Below are positions 11,596-24,260 of a stretch of DNA of 64,000 nt, in pieces. Both the position numbers and the translations under genes were made by a program. Within the stretch, counting starts at the first letter, position 1. Each line of letters opens with the position of its first letter. Origin of the DNA: Antedon mediterranea. Lineage: Eukaryota; Echinodermata; Crinoidea; Comatulida; Antedonidae. The notes under the pieces are model-generated. The model was not told the DNA's origin and did not search any database. It saw only the letters and a list, made by a program, of their open reading frames with translations. The stretch covers positions 11,635,001-11,699,000 of the forward strand of contig NC_092680.1 of the NCBI RefSeq assembly GCF_964355755.1. The letters are read 5' to 3'.

Positions 11596-11857
11596 GCTAT
11601 TCTGTACACTTTGATGTTTTGTGTGAAAAAGTTTTGTCAAAATGCTCAAAATGGTCTAAAACGTTTTTAAAACGATATTAAGCTATTTTGTGCTCTTTGA
11701 TGTTTTTGTGTAACCAAGTTTCAACGAAAATCACAAAATGGTCTAAAACGTCTCCAAATGCGATTTGAAGCTTTTCTAAGCACTTTGGTGTTTTTATGTT
11801 AACAAGTTTTTTCGAAAATCACAAAATGGTCTAAAACGTCTCCAAATGCGATTTGAA
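11596..11857 (+). repeat. HOR sub-block 3: three monomers A-F-D (262 bp)
   Basis: A here has gtcaaaatgctc and the shortened tail tttttaaaacgatatta (86 bp). F (11682-11769) starts like B (gctattttgtg) and continues like C (aaccaagtttc), so one 88-bp monomer stands in for a B-C pair. D closes the unit. Confidence 0.9.
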
Positions 11858-14261
11858 GCTCTTCTGTACACTTTGATGTTTTGTGTGAAAAAGTTTTGTC
11901 GAAATTCTCAAAATGGTCTAAAAGGTTTTTAAATACGATATTAAGCTGTTTTGTGCACTTTGATGATTTGTGTGAAAAGTTTTAACGAAATGCTCAAAAT
12001 GGTCTAAAACGGTTTCTAATGTGATTTTAAGCACTTTGATGTTTTTGTGTAACCAAGTTTTTTCGAAAATCACAAAATGGTCTAATACGTCTCCAAATGC
12101 GATTTGAAGCTTTTCCAAGCACTTTGCTGTTTTTATGTTAAGTTTTTTCGAAAATCACAAAATGGTCTAAAACGTCTTCAAATGCGATTTGAAGCTATTC
12201 TGTACACTTTGATGTTTTGTGTGAAAAAGTTTTGTCGAAATGCTCAAAATGGTCTAAAACGTTTTTAAATACGATATTAAGCTATTTTGTGATCTTTGAT
12301 GTTTTTGTGTGAAAAGTTTTATCAAAATGCTCAAAATGGTCTGAAACGGTTTCTAATGCGATTTGAAGCTATTCTGTACACTTTGAAGTTTTGTGTGAAA
12401 AAGTTTTCTCGAAATGCTCAAAATGGTCTAAAACGTTTTTATATACCATATTAAGCTATTTTGTGCACTTTGATGTTTTTTTTGAAAAGTTTTATCGAAA
12501 TGCTCAAAATGGTCTAAAACGGTTTCTATTGGGATTTTAAGCACTTTGATGATTTTGTGTAACCAAGTTTCATCGAAATGTACAAAATGGTCTAAAACGT
12601 CTCCAAATGCGATTTGAAGCTATTCTAAGTACTTTTGTGTTTTTATGTTAACAAGTTTTTTCGAAAATCACAAAATGGTCTAAAACGTCTTCAAATGCGA
12701 TTTGAAGCTATTCTGTACACTTTGATGTTTTGTGTGAAAAAGTTTTGTCGAAATGCTCAAAATGGTCAAAAACGGTTTCTAATGTGATTTTAAGCACTTT
12801 GATGTTTTTGTGTAACCAAGTTTTTTTAAAAATCACAAAATGGTCTAAAACGTCTCCAAATGCGATTTGAAGCTTTTCTAAGCACTTTGGTGTTTTTATG
12901 TTAACAAGTTTTTTCGAAAATCACAAAATGGTCTAAAACGTCTCCAAATGCGATTTGAAGATATTCTGAGCACTTTGGTGTTTTTATGTTAAAAAGTTTT
13001 TTCGAAAATCACAAAATAGTCTAAAACGTCTCAAAATGCGATTTGAAGCTATTCTGTACACTTTGATGTTTTGTGTGAAAAAGTTTTGTCGAAATGCTCA
13101 AAATGGTCTAAAACGTTTTTAAAACGATATTAAGCTATTTTGTGCTCTTTGATGTTTTTGTGTAACCAAGTTTCATCGAAAATCACAAAATGGTCTAAAA
13201 CGTCTCCAAATGCGATTTGAAGCTTTTCTAAGCACTTTGGTGTTTTTATGTTAACAAGTTTTTTCGAAAATCACGAAATGGTCTAAAATGTCTTCAAATG
13301 CGATTTGAAGATATTCTGAGCACTTTGGTGTTTTTATGTTAAAACGTTTTTTCGAAAATCACAAAATGGTCTAAAACGTTTTTAAATACGATATTAAGCT
13401 ATTTTGTGATCTTTGATGTTTTTGTGTGAAAAGTTTTATCGAAATGCTCAAAATGGTCTAAAACGGTTTCTAATGCGATTTGAAGCTATTCTGTACACTT
13501 TGAAGTTTTTTGTGAAAAAGTTTTCTCGAAATGCTCAAAATGGTCTAAAACGTTTTTATATACCATATTAAGCTATTTTGTGCACTTTGATGTTTTTTGT
13601 GAAAAGTTTTATCGAAATTCTCAAAATGGTCTAAAACGGTTTCTATTGTGATTTTAAGCACTTTGATGATTTTGTGTAACCAAGTTTCATCGAAATGTAC
13701 AAAATGGTCTAAAACGTCTCCAAATGCGATTTGAAGCTATTCTAAGTACTTTTGTGTTTTTATGTTAACAAGTTTTTTCGAAAATCACGAAATGGTCTAA
13801 AATGTCTCCAAATGCGATTTGAAGATATTCTGAGCACTTTGGTGTTTTTATGTTAAAAAGTTTTTTCGAAAATCACAAAATAGTCTAAAACGTCTCCAAA
13901 TGCGATTTGAAGCTATTCTGTACACTTTGATGTTTTGTGTGAAAAAGTTTTGTCGAAATGCTCAAAATTGTCTAAAACGTTTTTAAAACGATATTAAGCT
14001 ATTTTGTGCTCTTTGATGTTTTTGTGTAACCAAGTTTCATCGAAAATCACAAAATGGTCTAAAACGTCTCAAAATGCGATTTGAAGCTTTTCTAAGCACT
14101 TTGGTGTTTTTATGTTAACAAGTTTTTTCGAAAATCACGAAATGGTCTAAAATGTCTCCAAATGCGATTTGAAGATATTCTGAGCACTTTGGTGTTTTTA
14201 TGTTAAAAAGTTTTTTCGAAAATCACAAAATGGTCTAAAACGTCTCCAAATGCGATTTGAA

Positions 14262-14688
14262 GCTCTTCTGTACACTTTGATGTTTTGTGTGAAAAAGTTT
14301 TGTCGAAATGCTCAAAATGGTCTAAAACGTTTTTAAATACGATATTAAGCTGTTTTGTGCACTTTGATGATTTGTGTGAAAAGTTTTAACGAAATGCTCA
14401 AAATGGTCTAAAACGGTTTCTAATGTGATTTTAAGCACTTTGATGTTTTTGTGTAACCAAGTTTTTTCGAAAATCACAAAATAGTCTAAAACGTCTCCAA
14501 ATGCGATTTGAAGCTTTTCTAAGCACTTTGGTGTTTTTATGTTAACAAGTTTTTTCGAAAATCACAAAATGGTCTAAAACGTCTCCAAATGCGATTTGAA
14601 GATATTCTGAGCACTTTGGTGTTTTTATGTTAAAAAGTTTTTTCGAAAATCACAAAATGGTCTAAAACGTCTCCAAATGCGATTTGAA
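14262..14688 (+). repeat. Extra five-monomer sub-block (427 bp)
   Basis: This is an A-B-C-D-E group immediately followed at 14689 by another A-B-C-D-E group that opens a 12-mer, so a sub-block has been duplicated in tandem. It shows that the 5-monomer sub-block can be copied as a unit. Confidence 0.82.
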
Positions 14689-15717
14689 GCTCTTCTGTAC
14701 ACTTTGATGTTTTGTGTGAAAAAGTTTTGTCGAAATGCTCAAAATGGTCTAAAACGTTTTCAAATACGATATTAAGCTGTTTTGTGCACTTTGATGATTT
14801 GTGTGAAAAGTTTTAACGAAATCCTCAAAATGGTCTAAAACGGTTTCTAATGTGATTTTAAGCACTTTGATGTTTTTGTGTAACCAAGTTTTATCGAAAA
14901 TCACAAAATAGTCTAAAACGTCTCCAAATGCGATTTGAAGCTTTTCTAAGCACTTTGGTGTTTTTATGTTAACAAGTTTTTTCGAAAATCACAAAATGGT
15001 CTAAAACGTCTCCAAATGCGATTTGAGGATATTCTGAGCACTTTGGTGTTTTTTTGTTAAAAAGTTTTTTCGAAAATCACAAAATGGTCTAAAACGTCTC
15101 CAAATGCGATTTGAAGCTATTCTGTACACTTTGATGTTTTGTGTGAAAAAGTTTTGTCGAAATGCTCAAAATGGTCTAAAACATTTTTAAATACGATATT
15201 AAGCTATTTTGTGATCTTTGATGTTTTTGTGTGAAAAGTTTTATCGAAATGCTCAAAATGGTCTAAAACGGTTTCTATTGTGATTTTAAGCACTTTGATG
15301 ATTTTGTGTAACCAAGTTTCATCGAAATGTACAAAATGGTCTAAAACGTCTCCAAATGCGATTTGAAGCTATTCTAAGTACTTTTGTGTTTTTATGTTAA
15401 CAAGTTTTTTCGAAAATCACAAAATGGTCTAAAACGTCTTCAAATGCGATTTGAAGCTATTCTGTACACTTTGATGTTTTGTGTGAAAAAGTTTTGTCAA
15501 AATGCTCAAAATGGTCTAAAACGTTTTTAAAACGATATTAAGCTATTTTGTGCTCTTTGATGTTTTTGTGTAACCAAGTTTCATCGAAAATCACAACATG
15601 GTCTAAAACGTCTCCAAATGCGATTTGAAGCTTTTCTAAGCACTTTGGTGTTTTTATGTTAACAAGTTTTTTCGAAAATCACAAAATGGTCTAAAACGTC
15701 TCCAAATGCGATTTGAA
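14689..15717 (+). repeat. 12-monomer HOR with private variants (1,029 bp)
   Basis: Full 12-mer with private marks: cgttttcaaatacg, aacgaaatcctc (14817), caagttttatcg, aacatttttaaa (15181) and acaacatgg. The same marks occur at 35327 onward, 20,638 bp downstream, and in copy 2 at 54828 onward. Confidence 0.86.
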
Positions 15718-16056
15718 GCTCTTCTGTACACTTTGATGTTTTGTTTGAAAAAGTTTTGTCGAAATTCTCAAAATGGTCTAAAACGTTTTTAAATTCGATA
15801 TTAAGCTGTTTTGTGCACTTTGATGATTTGTGTGAAAAGTTTTAACGAAATGCTCAAAAGGGTCAAAAACGGTTTCTAATGTGATTTTAAGCACTTTGAT
15901 GTTTTTGTGTAACCAAGTTTTTTCGAAAATCACAAAATGGTCTAAAACGTCTCCAAATGCGATTTGAGGATATTCTGAGCACTTTGGTGTTTTTATGTTA
16001 AAAAGTTTTTTCGAAAATCACAAAATGGTCTAAAACGTCTCAAAATGCGATTTGAA

Positions 16057-17609
16057 GCTAATCTGTACACTTTGATGTTTTGTGTGAAAAAGTTTTGTCG
16101 AAATGCTCAAAATGGTCTAAAACGTTTTTAAAACGATATTAAGCTATTTTGTGCTCTTTGATGTTTTTGTGTAACCAAGTTTCATCGAAATCAACAAAAT
16201 GGTCTAATACGTCTCCAAATGCGATTTGAAGCTTTTCCAAGCACTTTGCTGTTTTTATGTTAACAAGTTTTTTCGAAAATCACAAAATGGTCTAAAACGT
16301 CTTCAAATGCGATTTGAAGCTATTCTGTACACTTTGATGTTTTGTGTGAAAAAGTTTTGTCGAAATGCTCAAAATGGTCTAAAACGTTTTTAAATACGAT
16401 ATTAAGCTATTTTGTGATCTTTGATGTTTTTGTGTGAAAAGTTTTATCAAAATGCTCAAAATGGTCTGAAACGGTTTCTAATGCGATTTGAAGCTATTCT
16501 GTACACTTTGAAGTTTTGTGTGAAAAAGTTTTCTCGAAATGCTCAAAATGGTCTAAAACGTTTTTATATACCATATTAAGCTATTTTGTGCACTTTGATG
16601 TTTTTTGTGAAAAGTTTTATCGAAATGCTCAAAATGGTCTAAAACGGTTTCTATTGGGATTTTAAGCACTTTGATGATTTTGTGTAACCAAGTTTCATCG
16701 AAATGTACAAAATGGTCTAAAACGTCTCCAAATGCGATTTGAAGCTATTCTAAGTACTTTTGTGTTTTTATGTTAACAAGTTTTTTCGAAAATCACAAAA
16801 TGGTCTAAAACGTCTTTCAAATGCGATTTGAAGCTATTCTGTACACTTTTATGTTTTGTGTGAAAAAGTTTTGTCGAAATTCTCAAAATGGTCTAAAACG
16901 TTTTTAAATACGATATTAAGCTGTTTTGTGCACTTTGATGATTTGTGTGAAAAGTTTTAACGAAATGCTCAAAATGGTCAAAAACGGTTTCTAATGTGAT
17001 TTTAAGCACTTTGATGTTTTTGTGTAACCAAGTTTTTTCAAAAATCACAAAATGGTCTAAAACGTCTCCAAATGCGATTTGAAGCTTTTCTAAGCACTTT
17101 GGTGTTTTTATGTTAACAAGTTTTTTCGAAAATCACAAAATGGTCTAAAACGTCTCCAAATGCGATTTGAAGATATTCTGAGCACTTTGGTGTTTTTATG
17201 TTAAAAAGTTTTTTCGAAAATCACAAAATAGTCTAAAACGTCTCCAAATGCGATTTGAAGCTATTCTGTACACTTTGATGTTTTGTGTGAAAAAGTTTTG
17301 TCGAAATGCTCAAAATGGTCTAAAACGTTTTTAAAACGATATTAAGCTATTTTGTGCTCTTTGATGTTTTTTTGTAACCAAGTTTCATCGAAAATCACAA
17401 AATGGTCTAAAACGTCTCAAAATGCGATTTGAAGCTTTTCTAAGCACTTTGGTGTTTTTATGTTAACAAGTTTTTTCGAAAATCACGAAATGGTCTAAAA
17501 TGTCTCCAAATGCGATTTGAAGATATTCTGAGCACTTTGGTGTTTTTATGTTAAAAAGTTTTTTCGAAAATCACAAAATGGTCTAAAACGTCTCCAAATG
17601 CGATTTGAA
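16057..17609 (+). repeat. 1,553-bp tandem duplication, left copy
   Basis: An F-type monomer with the unusual gaaatcaacaaaatgg (16187) is repeated 1,553 bp downstream together with everything that follows: the D monomer with cttttccaagcac, the A*-B* pair, tctttcaaatgcg, the cttttatg monomer and the cgaaatggtctaaaatg unit. Left and right copies differ at tgtacac/tgtagac (16327/17880) and ctcg/ctca. Confidence 0.87.
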
Positions 17610-19162
17610 GCTCTTCTGTACACTTTGATGTTTTGTGTGAAAAAGTTTTGTCGAAATGCTCAAAATGGTCTAAAACGTTTTTAAAACGATATTAAGCTAT
17701 TTTGTGCTCTTTGATGTTTTTGTGTAACCAAGTTTCATCGAAATCAACAAAATGGTCTAATACGTCTCCAAATGCGATTTGAAGCTTTTCCAAGCACTTT
17801 GCTGTTTTTATGTTAACAAGTTTTTTCGAAAATCACAAAATGGTCTAAAACGTCTTCAAATGCGATTTGAAGCTATTCTGTAGACTTTGATGTTTTGTGT
17901 GAAAAAGTTTTGTCGAAATGCTCAAAATGGTCTAAAACGTTTTTAAATACGATATTAAGCTATTTTGTGATCTTTGATGTTTTTGTGTGAAAAGTTTTAT
18001 CAAAATGCTCAAAATGGTCTGAAACGGTTTCTAATGCGATTTGAAGCTATTCTGTACACTTTGAAGTTTTGTGTGAAAAAGTTTTCTCAAAATGCTCAAA
18101 ATGGTCTAAAACGTTTTTATATACCATATTAAGCTATTTTGTGCACTTTGATGTTTTTTGTGAAAAGTTTTATCGAAATGCTCAAAATGGTCTAAAACGG
18201 TTTCTATTGGGATTTTAAGCACTTTGATGATTTTGTGTAACCAAGTTTCATCGAAATGTACAAAATGGTCTAAAACGTCTCCAAATGCGATTTGAAGCTA
18301 TTCTAAGTACTTTTGTGTTTTTATGTTAACAAGTTTTTTCGAAAATCACAAAATGGTCTAAAACGTCTTTCAAATGCGATTTGAAGCTATTCTGTACACT
18401 TTTATGTTTTGTGTGAAAAAGTTTTGTCGAAATTCTCAAAATGGTCTAAAACGTTTTTAAATACGATATTAAGCTGTTTTGTGCACTTTGATGATTTGTG
18501 TGAAAAGTTTTAACGAAATGCTCAAAATGGTCAAAAACGGTTTCTAATGTGATTTTAAGCACTTTGATGTTTTTGTGTAACCAAGTTTTTTCAAAAATCA
18601 CAAAATGGTCTAAAACGTCTCCAAATGCGATTTGAAGCTTTTCTAAGCACTTTGGTGTTTTTATGTTAACAAGTTTTTTCGAAAATCACAAAATGGTCTA
18701 AAACGTCTCCAAATGCGATTTGAAGATATTCTGAGCACTTTGGTGTTTTTATGTTAAAAAGTTTTTTCGAAAATCACAAAATAGTCTAAAACGTCTCCAA
18801 ATGCGATTTGAAGCTATTCTGTACACTTTGATGTTTTGTGTGAAAAAGTTTTGTCGAAATGCTCAAAATGGTCTAAAACGTTTTTAAAACGATATTAAGC
18901 TATTTTGTGCTCTTTGATGTTTTTTTGTAACCAAGTTTCATCGAAAATCACAAAATGGTCTAAAACGTCTCAAAATGCGATTTGAAGCTTTTCTAAGCAA
19001 TTTGGTGTTTTTATGTTAACAAGTTTTTTCGAAAATCACGAAATGGTCTAAAATGTCTCCAAATGCGATTTGAAGATATTCTGAGCACTTTGGTGTTTTT
19101 ATGTTAAAAAGTTTTTTCGAAAATCACAAAATGGTCTAAAACGTCTCCAAATGCGATTTGAA
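17610..19162 (+). repeat. 1,553-bp tandem duplication, right copy
   Basis: Right-hand copy, carrying tgtagac, ttttctcaaaatgctc and a private gcaatttgg (18997). The paralogous region at 35.3-40.5 kb has only one copy; its right part carries tgtagac and gcaatttgg, so it is most like this copy. Super-repeat copy 2 has both (56196-57748 and 57749-59301). Confidence 0.86.
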
Positions 19163-20103
19163 GCTCTTCTGTACACTTTGATGTTTTGTGTGAAAAAGTT
19201 TTGTCGAAATGCTCAAAATGGTCTAAAACGTTTTCAAATACGATATTAAGCTGTTTTGTGCACTTTGATGATTTGTGTGAAAAGTTTTAACGAAATGCTC
19301 AAAATGGTCTAAAACGGTTTCTAATGTGATTTTAAGCACTTTGGTGTTTTTATGTTAACAAGTTTTTTCGAAAATCACAAAATGGTCTAAAACGTCTCCA
19401 AATGCGATTTGAGGATATTCTGAGCTCTTTGGTGTTTTTTTGTTAAAAAGTTTTTTCGAAAATCACAAAATGGTCTAAAACGTCTCCAAATGCGATTTGA
19501 AGCTATTCTGTACACTTTGATGTTTTGTGTGAAAAAGTTTTGTCGAAATGCTCAAAATGGTCTAAAACATTTTTAAATACGATATTAAGCTATTTTGTGA
19601 TCTTTGATGTTTTTGTGTGAAAAGTTTTATCGAAATGCTCAAAATGGTCTAAAACGGTTTCTATTGTGATTTTAAGCACTTTGATGATTTTGTGTAACCA
19701 AGTTTCATCGAAATGTACAAAATGGTCTAAAACGTCTTTAAATGCGATTTGAAGCTATTCTAAGTACTTTTGTGTTTTTATGTTAACAAGTTTTTTCGAA
19801 AATCACAAAATGGTCTAAAACGTCTTCAAATGCGATTTGAAGCTATTCTGTACACTTTGATGTTTTGTGTGAAAAAGTTTTGTCAAAATGCTCAAAATGG
19901 TCTAAAACGTTTTTAAAACGATATTAAGCTATTTTTTGCTCTTTGATGTTTTTGTGTAACCAAGTTTCATCGAAAATCACAACATGGTCTAAAACGTCTC
20001 CAAATGCGATTTGAAGCTTTTCTAAGCACTTTGGTGTTTTTATGTTAACAAGTTTTTTCGAAAATCACAAAATGGTCTAAAACGTCTCCAAATGCGATTT
20101 GAA
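19163..20103 (+). repeat. Shortened 12-mer, 11 monomers (941 bp)
   Basis: A 12-mer that has lost 88 bp: the second monomer runs straight from ttttaagcactttg into the D monomer's gtgtttttatg, removing the C monomer and the first ten bases of D. The motif aagcactttg flanks the deletion in full-length relatives. The same shortened form is at 38248-39188 and starts at 59302. Confidence 0.86.
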
Positions 20104-21044
20104 GCTCTTCAGTACACTTTGATGTTTTGTTTGAAAAAGTTTTGTCGAAATTCTCAAAATGGTCTAAAACGTTTTTAAATTCGATATTAAGCTGTTTTGT
20201 GCACTTTGATGATTTGTGTGAAAAGTTTTAACGAAATGCTCAAAATGGTCTAAAACGGTTTCTAATGTGATTTTAAGCACTTTGATGTTTTTGTGTAACC
20301 AAGTTTTTTCGAAAATCACAAAATAGTCTAAAACGTCTCCAAATGCGATTTGAAGCTTTTCTAAGCACTTTGGTGTTTTTATGTTAACAAGTTTTTTCGA
20401 AAATCACAAAATGGTCTAAAACGTCTCCAAATGCGATTTGAGGATATTCTGAGCACTTTGGTGTTTTTTTGTTAAAAAGTTTTTTCGAAAATCACAAAAT
20501 GGTCTAAAACGTCTCCAAATGCGATTTGAAGCTATTCTGTACACTTTGATGTTTTGTGTGAAAAAGTTTTGTCGAAATGCTCAAAATGGTCTAAAACATT
20601 TTTAAATACGATATTAAGCTCTTTTGTGATCTTTGATGTTTTTGTGTGAAAAGTTTTATCGAAATGCTCAAAATGGTCTAAAACGGTTTCTATTGTGATT
20701 TTAAGCACTTTGATGATTTTGTGTAACCAAGTTTCATCGAAATGTACAAAATGGTCTAAAACGTCTCCAAATGCGATTTGAAGCTATTCTAAGTACTTTT
20801 GTGTTTTTATGTTAACAAGTTTTTTCGAAAATCACAAAATGGTCTAAAACGTCTTCAAATGCGATTTGAAGCTATTCTGTACACTTTGATGTTTTGTGTG
20901 AAAAAGTTTTGTCAAAATGCTCAAAATGGTCTAAAACGTTTTTAAAACGATATTAAGCTATTTTGTGCTCTTTGATGTTTTTGTGTAACCAAGTTTCATC
21001 GAAAATCACAACATGGTCTAAAACGTCTCCAAATGCGATTTGAA
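20104..21044 (+). repeat. Second shortened 12-mer (941 bp)
   Basis: Also 11 monomers, but a different 88 bp is missing: the final D monomer is fused to the next A monomer (gcttttctgtacac at 21045). Its first monomer has the private gctcttcagtac. It is absent from the paralogue at 35-40 kb and from super-repeat copy 2. Confidence 0.84.
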
Positions 21045-21471
21045 GCTTTTCTGTACACTTTGATGTTTTGTTTGAAAAAGTTTTGTCGAAATTTTCAAAA
21101 TGGTCTAAAACGTTTTTAAATACGATATTAAGCTGTTTTGTGCACTTTGATGATTTGTGTGAAAAGTTTTAACGAAATGCTCAAAATGGTCTAAAACGGT
21201 TTCTAATGTGATTTTAAGCACTTTGATGTTTTTGTGTAACCAAGTTTTTTCGAAAATCACAAAATAGTCTAAAACGTCTCCAAATGCGATTTGAAGCTTT
21301 TCTAAGCACTTTGGTGTTTTTATGTTAACAAGTTTTTTCGAAAATCACAAAATGGTCTAAAACGTCTCCAAATGCGATTTGAGGATATTCTGAGCACTTT
21401 GGTGTTTTTTTGTTAAAAAGTTTTTTCGAAAATCACAAAATGGTCTAAAACGTCTCCAAATGCGATTTGAA

Positions 21472-24260
21472 GCTATTCTGTACACTTTGATGTTTTGTGT
21501 GAAAAAGTTTTGTCGAAATGCTCAAAATGGTCTAAAACGTTTTTAAATACGATATTAAGCTATTTTGTGATCTTTGATGTTTTTGTGTGAAAAGTTTTAT
21601 CGAAATGCTCAAAATGGTCTAAAACGTTTTTAAAACGATATTAAGCTATTTTGTGCTCTTTGATGTTTTTGTGTAACCAAGTTTCATCGAAAATCACAAA
21701 ATGGTCTAAAACGTCGCCAAATGCGATTTGAAGCTTTTCTAAGCACTTTGGTGTTTTTATGTTAACAAGTTTTTTCGAAAATCACGAAATGGTCTAAAAT
21801 ATCTCCAAATGCGATTTGAAGATATTCTGAGCACTTTGGTGTTTTTATGTTAAAAAGTTTTTTCGAAAATCACAAAATGGTCTAAAACGTCTCCAAACGC
21901 GATTTGAAGCTCTTCTGTACACTTTGATGTTTTGTGTGAAAAAGTTTTGTCGAAATTCTCAAAATGGTCTAAAACGTTTTTAAATACGATATTAAGCTGT
22001 TTTGTGCACTTTGATGATTTGTGTGAAAAGTTTTAACGAAATGCTCAAAATGGTCAAAAACGGTTTCTAATGTGATTTTAAGCACTTTGATGTTTTTGTG
22101 TAACCAAGTTTTTTCAAAAATCACAAAATGGTCTAAAACGTCTCCAAATGCGATTTGAAGCTTTTCTAAGCACTTTGGTGTTTTTATGTTAACAAGTTTT
22201 TTCGAAAATCACAAAATGGTCTAAAACGTCTCCAAATGCGATTTGAAGATATTCTGAGCACTTTGGTGTTTTTATGTTAAAAAGTTTTTTCGAAAATCAC
22301 AAAATAGTCTAAAACGTCTCCAAATGCGATTTGAAGCTATTCTGTACACTTTGATGTTTTGTGTGAAAAAGTTTTGTCGAAATGCTCAAAATGGTCTAAA
22401 ACGTTTTTAAAACGATATTATTAAGCTATTTTGTGCTCTTTGATGTTTTTGTGTAACCAAGTTTCATCGAAAATCACAAAATGGTCTAAAACGTCTCAAA
22501 ATGCGATTTGAAGCTTTTCTAAGCACTTTGGTGTTTTTATCTTAACAAGTTTTTTCGAAAATCACGAAATGGTCTAAAATGTCTCCAAATGCGATTTGAA
22601 GATATTCTGAGCACTTTGGTGTTTTTATGTTAACAAGTTTTTTCGAAAATCACAAAATGGTCTAAAACGTCTCCAAATGCGATTTGAAGCTCTTCTGTAC
22701 ACTTAGATGTTTTGTGTGAAAAAGTTTTGTCGAAATGCTCAAAATGGTCTAAAACGTTTTTAAATACGATATTAAGCTGTTTTGTGCACTTTGATGATTT
22801 GTGTGAAAAGTTTTAACGAAATGCTCAAAATGGTCTAAAACGGTTTCTAATGTGATTTTAAGCACTTTGATGTTTTTGTGTAACCAAGTTTTTTCGAAAA
22901 TCACAAAATAGTCTAAAACGTCTCCAAATGCGATTTGATGCTTTTCTAAGCACTTTGGTGTTTTTATGTTAACAAGTTTTTTCGAAAATCACAAAATGGT
23001 CTAAAACGTCTCCAAATGCGATTTGAGGATATTCTGAGCACTTTGGTGTTTTTTTGTTAAAAAGTTTTTTCGAAAATCACAAAATGGTCTAAAACGTCTC
23101 CAAATGCGATTTGAAGCTATTCTGTACACTTTGATGTTTTGTGTGAAAAAGTTTTGTCGAAATGCTCAAAATGGTCTAAAACGTTTTTAAATACGATATT
23201 AAGCTATTTTGTGATCTTTGATGTTTTTGTGTGAAAAGTTTTATCGAAATGCTCAAAATGGTCTAAAACGGTTTCTATTGTGATTTTGAGCACTTTGATG
23301 ATTTTGTGTAACCAAGTTTCATCGAAATGTACAAAATGGTCTAAAACGTCTCCAAATGCGATTTGAAGCTATTCTAAGTACTTTTGTGTTTTTATGTTAA
23401 CAAGTTTTTTCGAAAATCACAAAATGGTCTAAAACGTCTCAAAATGCGATTTGAAGCTATTCTGTACACTTTGATGTTTTGTGTGAAAAAGTTTTGTCGA
23501 AATGCTCAAAATGGTCTAAAACGTTTTTAAAACGATATTAAGCTATTTTGTGCTCTTTGATGTTTTTGTGTAACCAAGTTTCATCGAAATCAACAAAATG
23601 GTCTAATACGTCTCCAAATGCGATTTGAAGCTTTTCCAAGCTTTTTGCTGTTTTTATGTTAAGTTTTTTCGAAAATCACAAAATGGTCTAAAACGTCTTC
23701 AAATGCGATTTGAAGCTATTCTGTACACTTTGATGTTTTGTGTGAAAAAGTTTTGTCGAAATGCTCAAAATGGTCTAAAACGTTTTTAAATACGATATTA
23801 AGCTATTTTGTGATCTTTGATGTTTTTGTGTGAAAAGTTTTATCAAAATGCTCAAAATGGTCTGAAACGGTTTCTAATGCGATTTGAAGCTATTCTGTAC
23901 ACTTTGAAGTTTTGTGTGAAAAAGTTTTCTCGAAATGCTCAAAATGGTCTAAAACGTTTTTATATACCATATTAAGCTATTTTGTGCACTTTGATGTTTT
24001 TTTTGAAAAGTTTTATCGAAATGCTCAAAATGGTCTAAAACGGTTTCTATTGGGATTTTAAGCACTTTGATGATTTTGTGTAACCAAGTTTCATCGAAAA
24101 TCACAAAATGGTCTAAAACGTCTCCAAATGCGATTTGAAGCTTTTCTAAGCACTTTTGTGTTTTTATGTTAACAAGTTTTTTCGAAAATCACAAAATGGT
24201 CTAAAACGTCTTCAAATGCGATTTGAAGCTATTCTGTACACTTTTATGTTTTGTGTGAAA
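21472..24260 (+). repeat. 2.8-kb direct repeat, left copy
   Basis: Repeated at 26458 to about 29246 at an offset of 4,986-4,987 bp. Order of markers: A monomer, B/A hybrid, F monomer with cgtcgcc (21714), acgcgattt, the attattaag insertion (22416), a partial HOR from 22689, gaaatcaacaaaatgg (about 23587), the D monomer with aagctttttgctg and three lost bases, then the A*-B*-C-D group from 23889. The right edge is approximate. Confidence 0.82.

Larger units (their letters stand above)
10829..11857 (+). repeat. Canonical 12-monomer HOR (1,029 bp)
   Basis: Monomer boundaries read directly are 10829, 10916, 11002, 11080, 11168, 11256, 11343, 11430, 11508, 11596, 11682 and 11770. Lengths are 87, 86, 78, 88, 88, 87, 87, 78, 88, 86, 88 and 88, summing to 1,029. 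The classes fall into three sub-blocks that each open with an A monomer: A-B-C-D-E, A-B-C-D and A-F-D. The next unit starts the same way at 11858 but diverges after a few monomers. Copy 2 carries it at 50968-51996. Confidence 0.93.
10829..14688 (+). repeat. 4.4-kb block, copy c, with an extra 5-mer
   Basis: This block lacks the 82-bp deletion of block b and aligns with block a at an offset of 10,487 bp. At 14262, where blocks a and b start their closing 12-mer, there is a lone 427-bp five-monomer sub-block, and only at 14689 does a full 12-mer begin. Its copy in the second super-repeat is 50968-54827. Confidence 0.87.
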
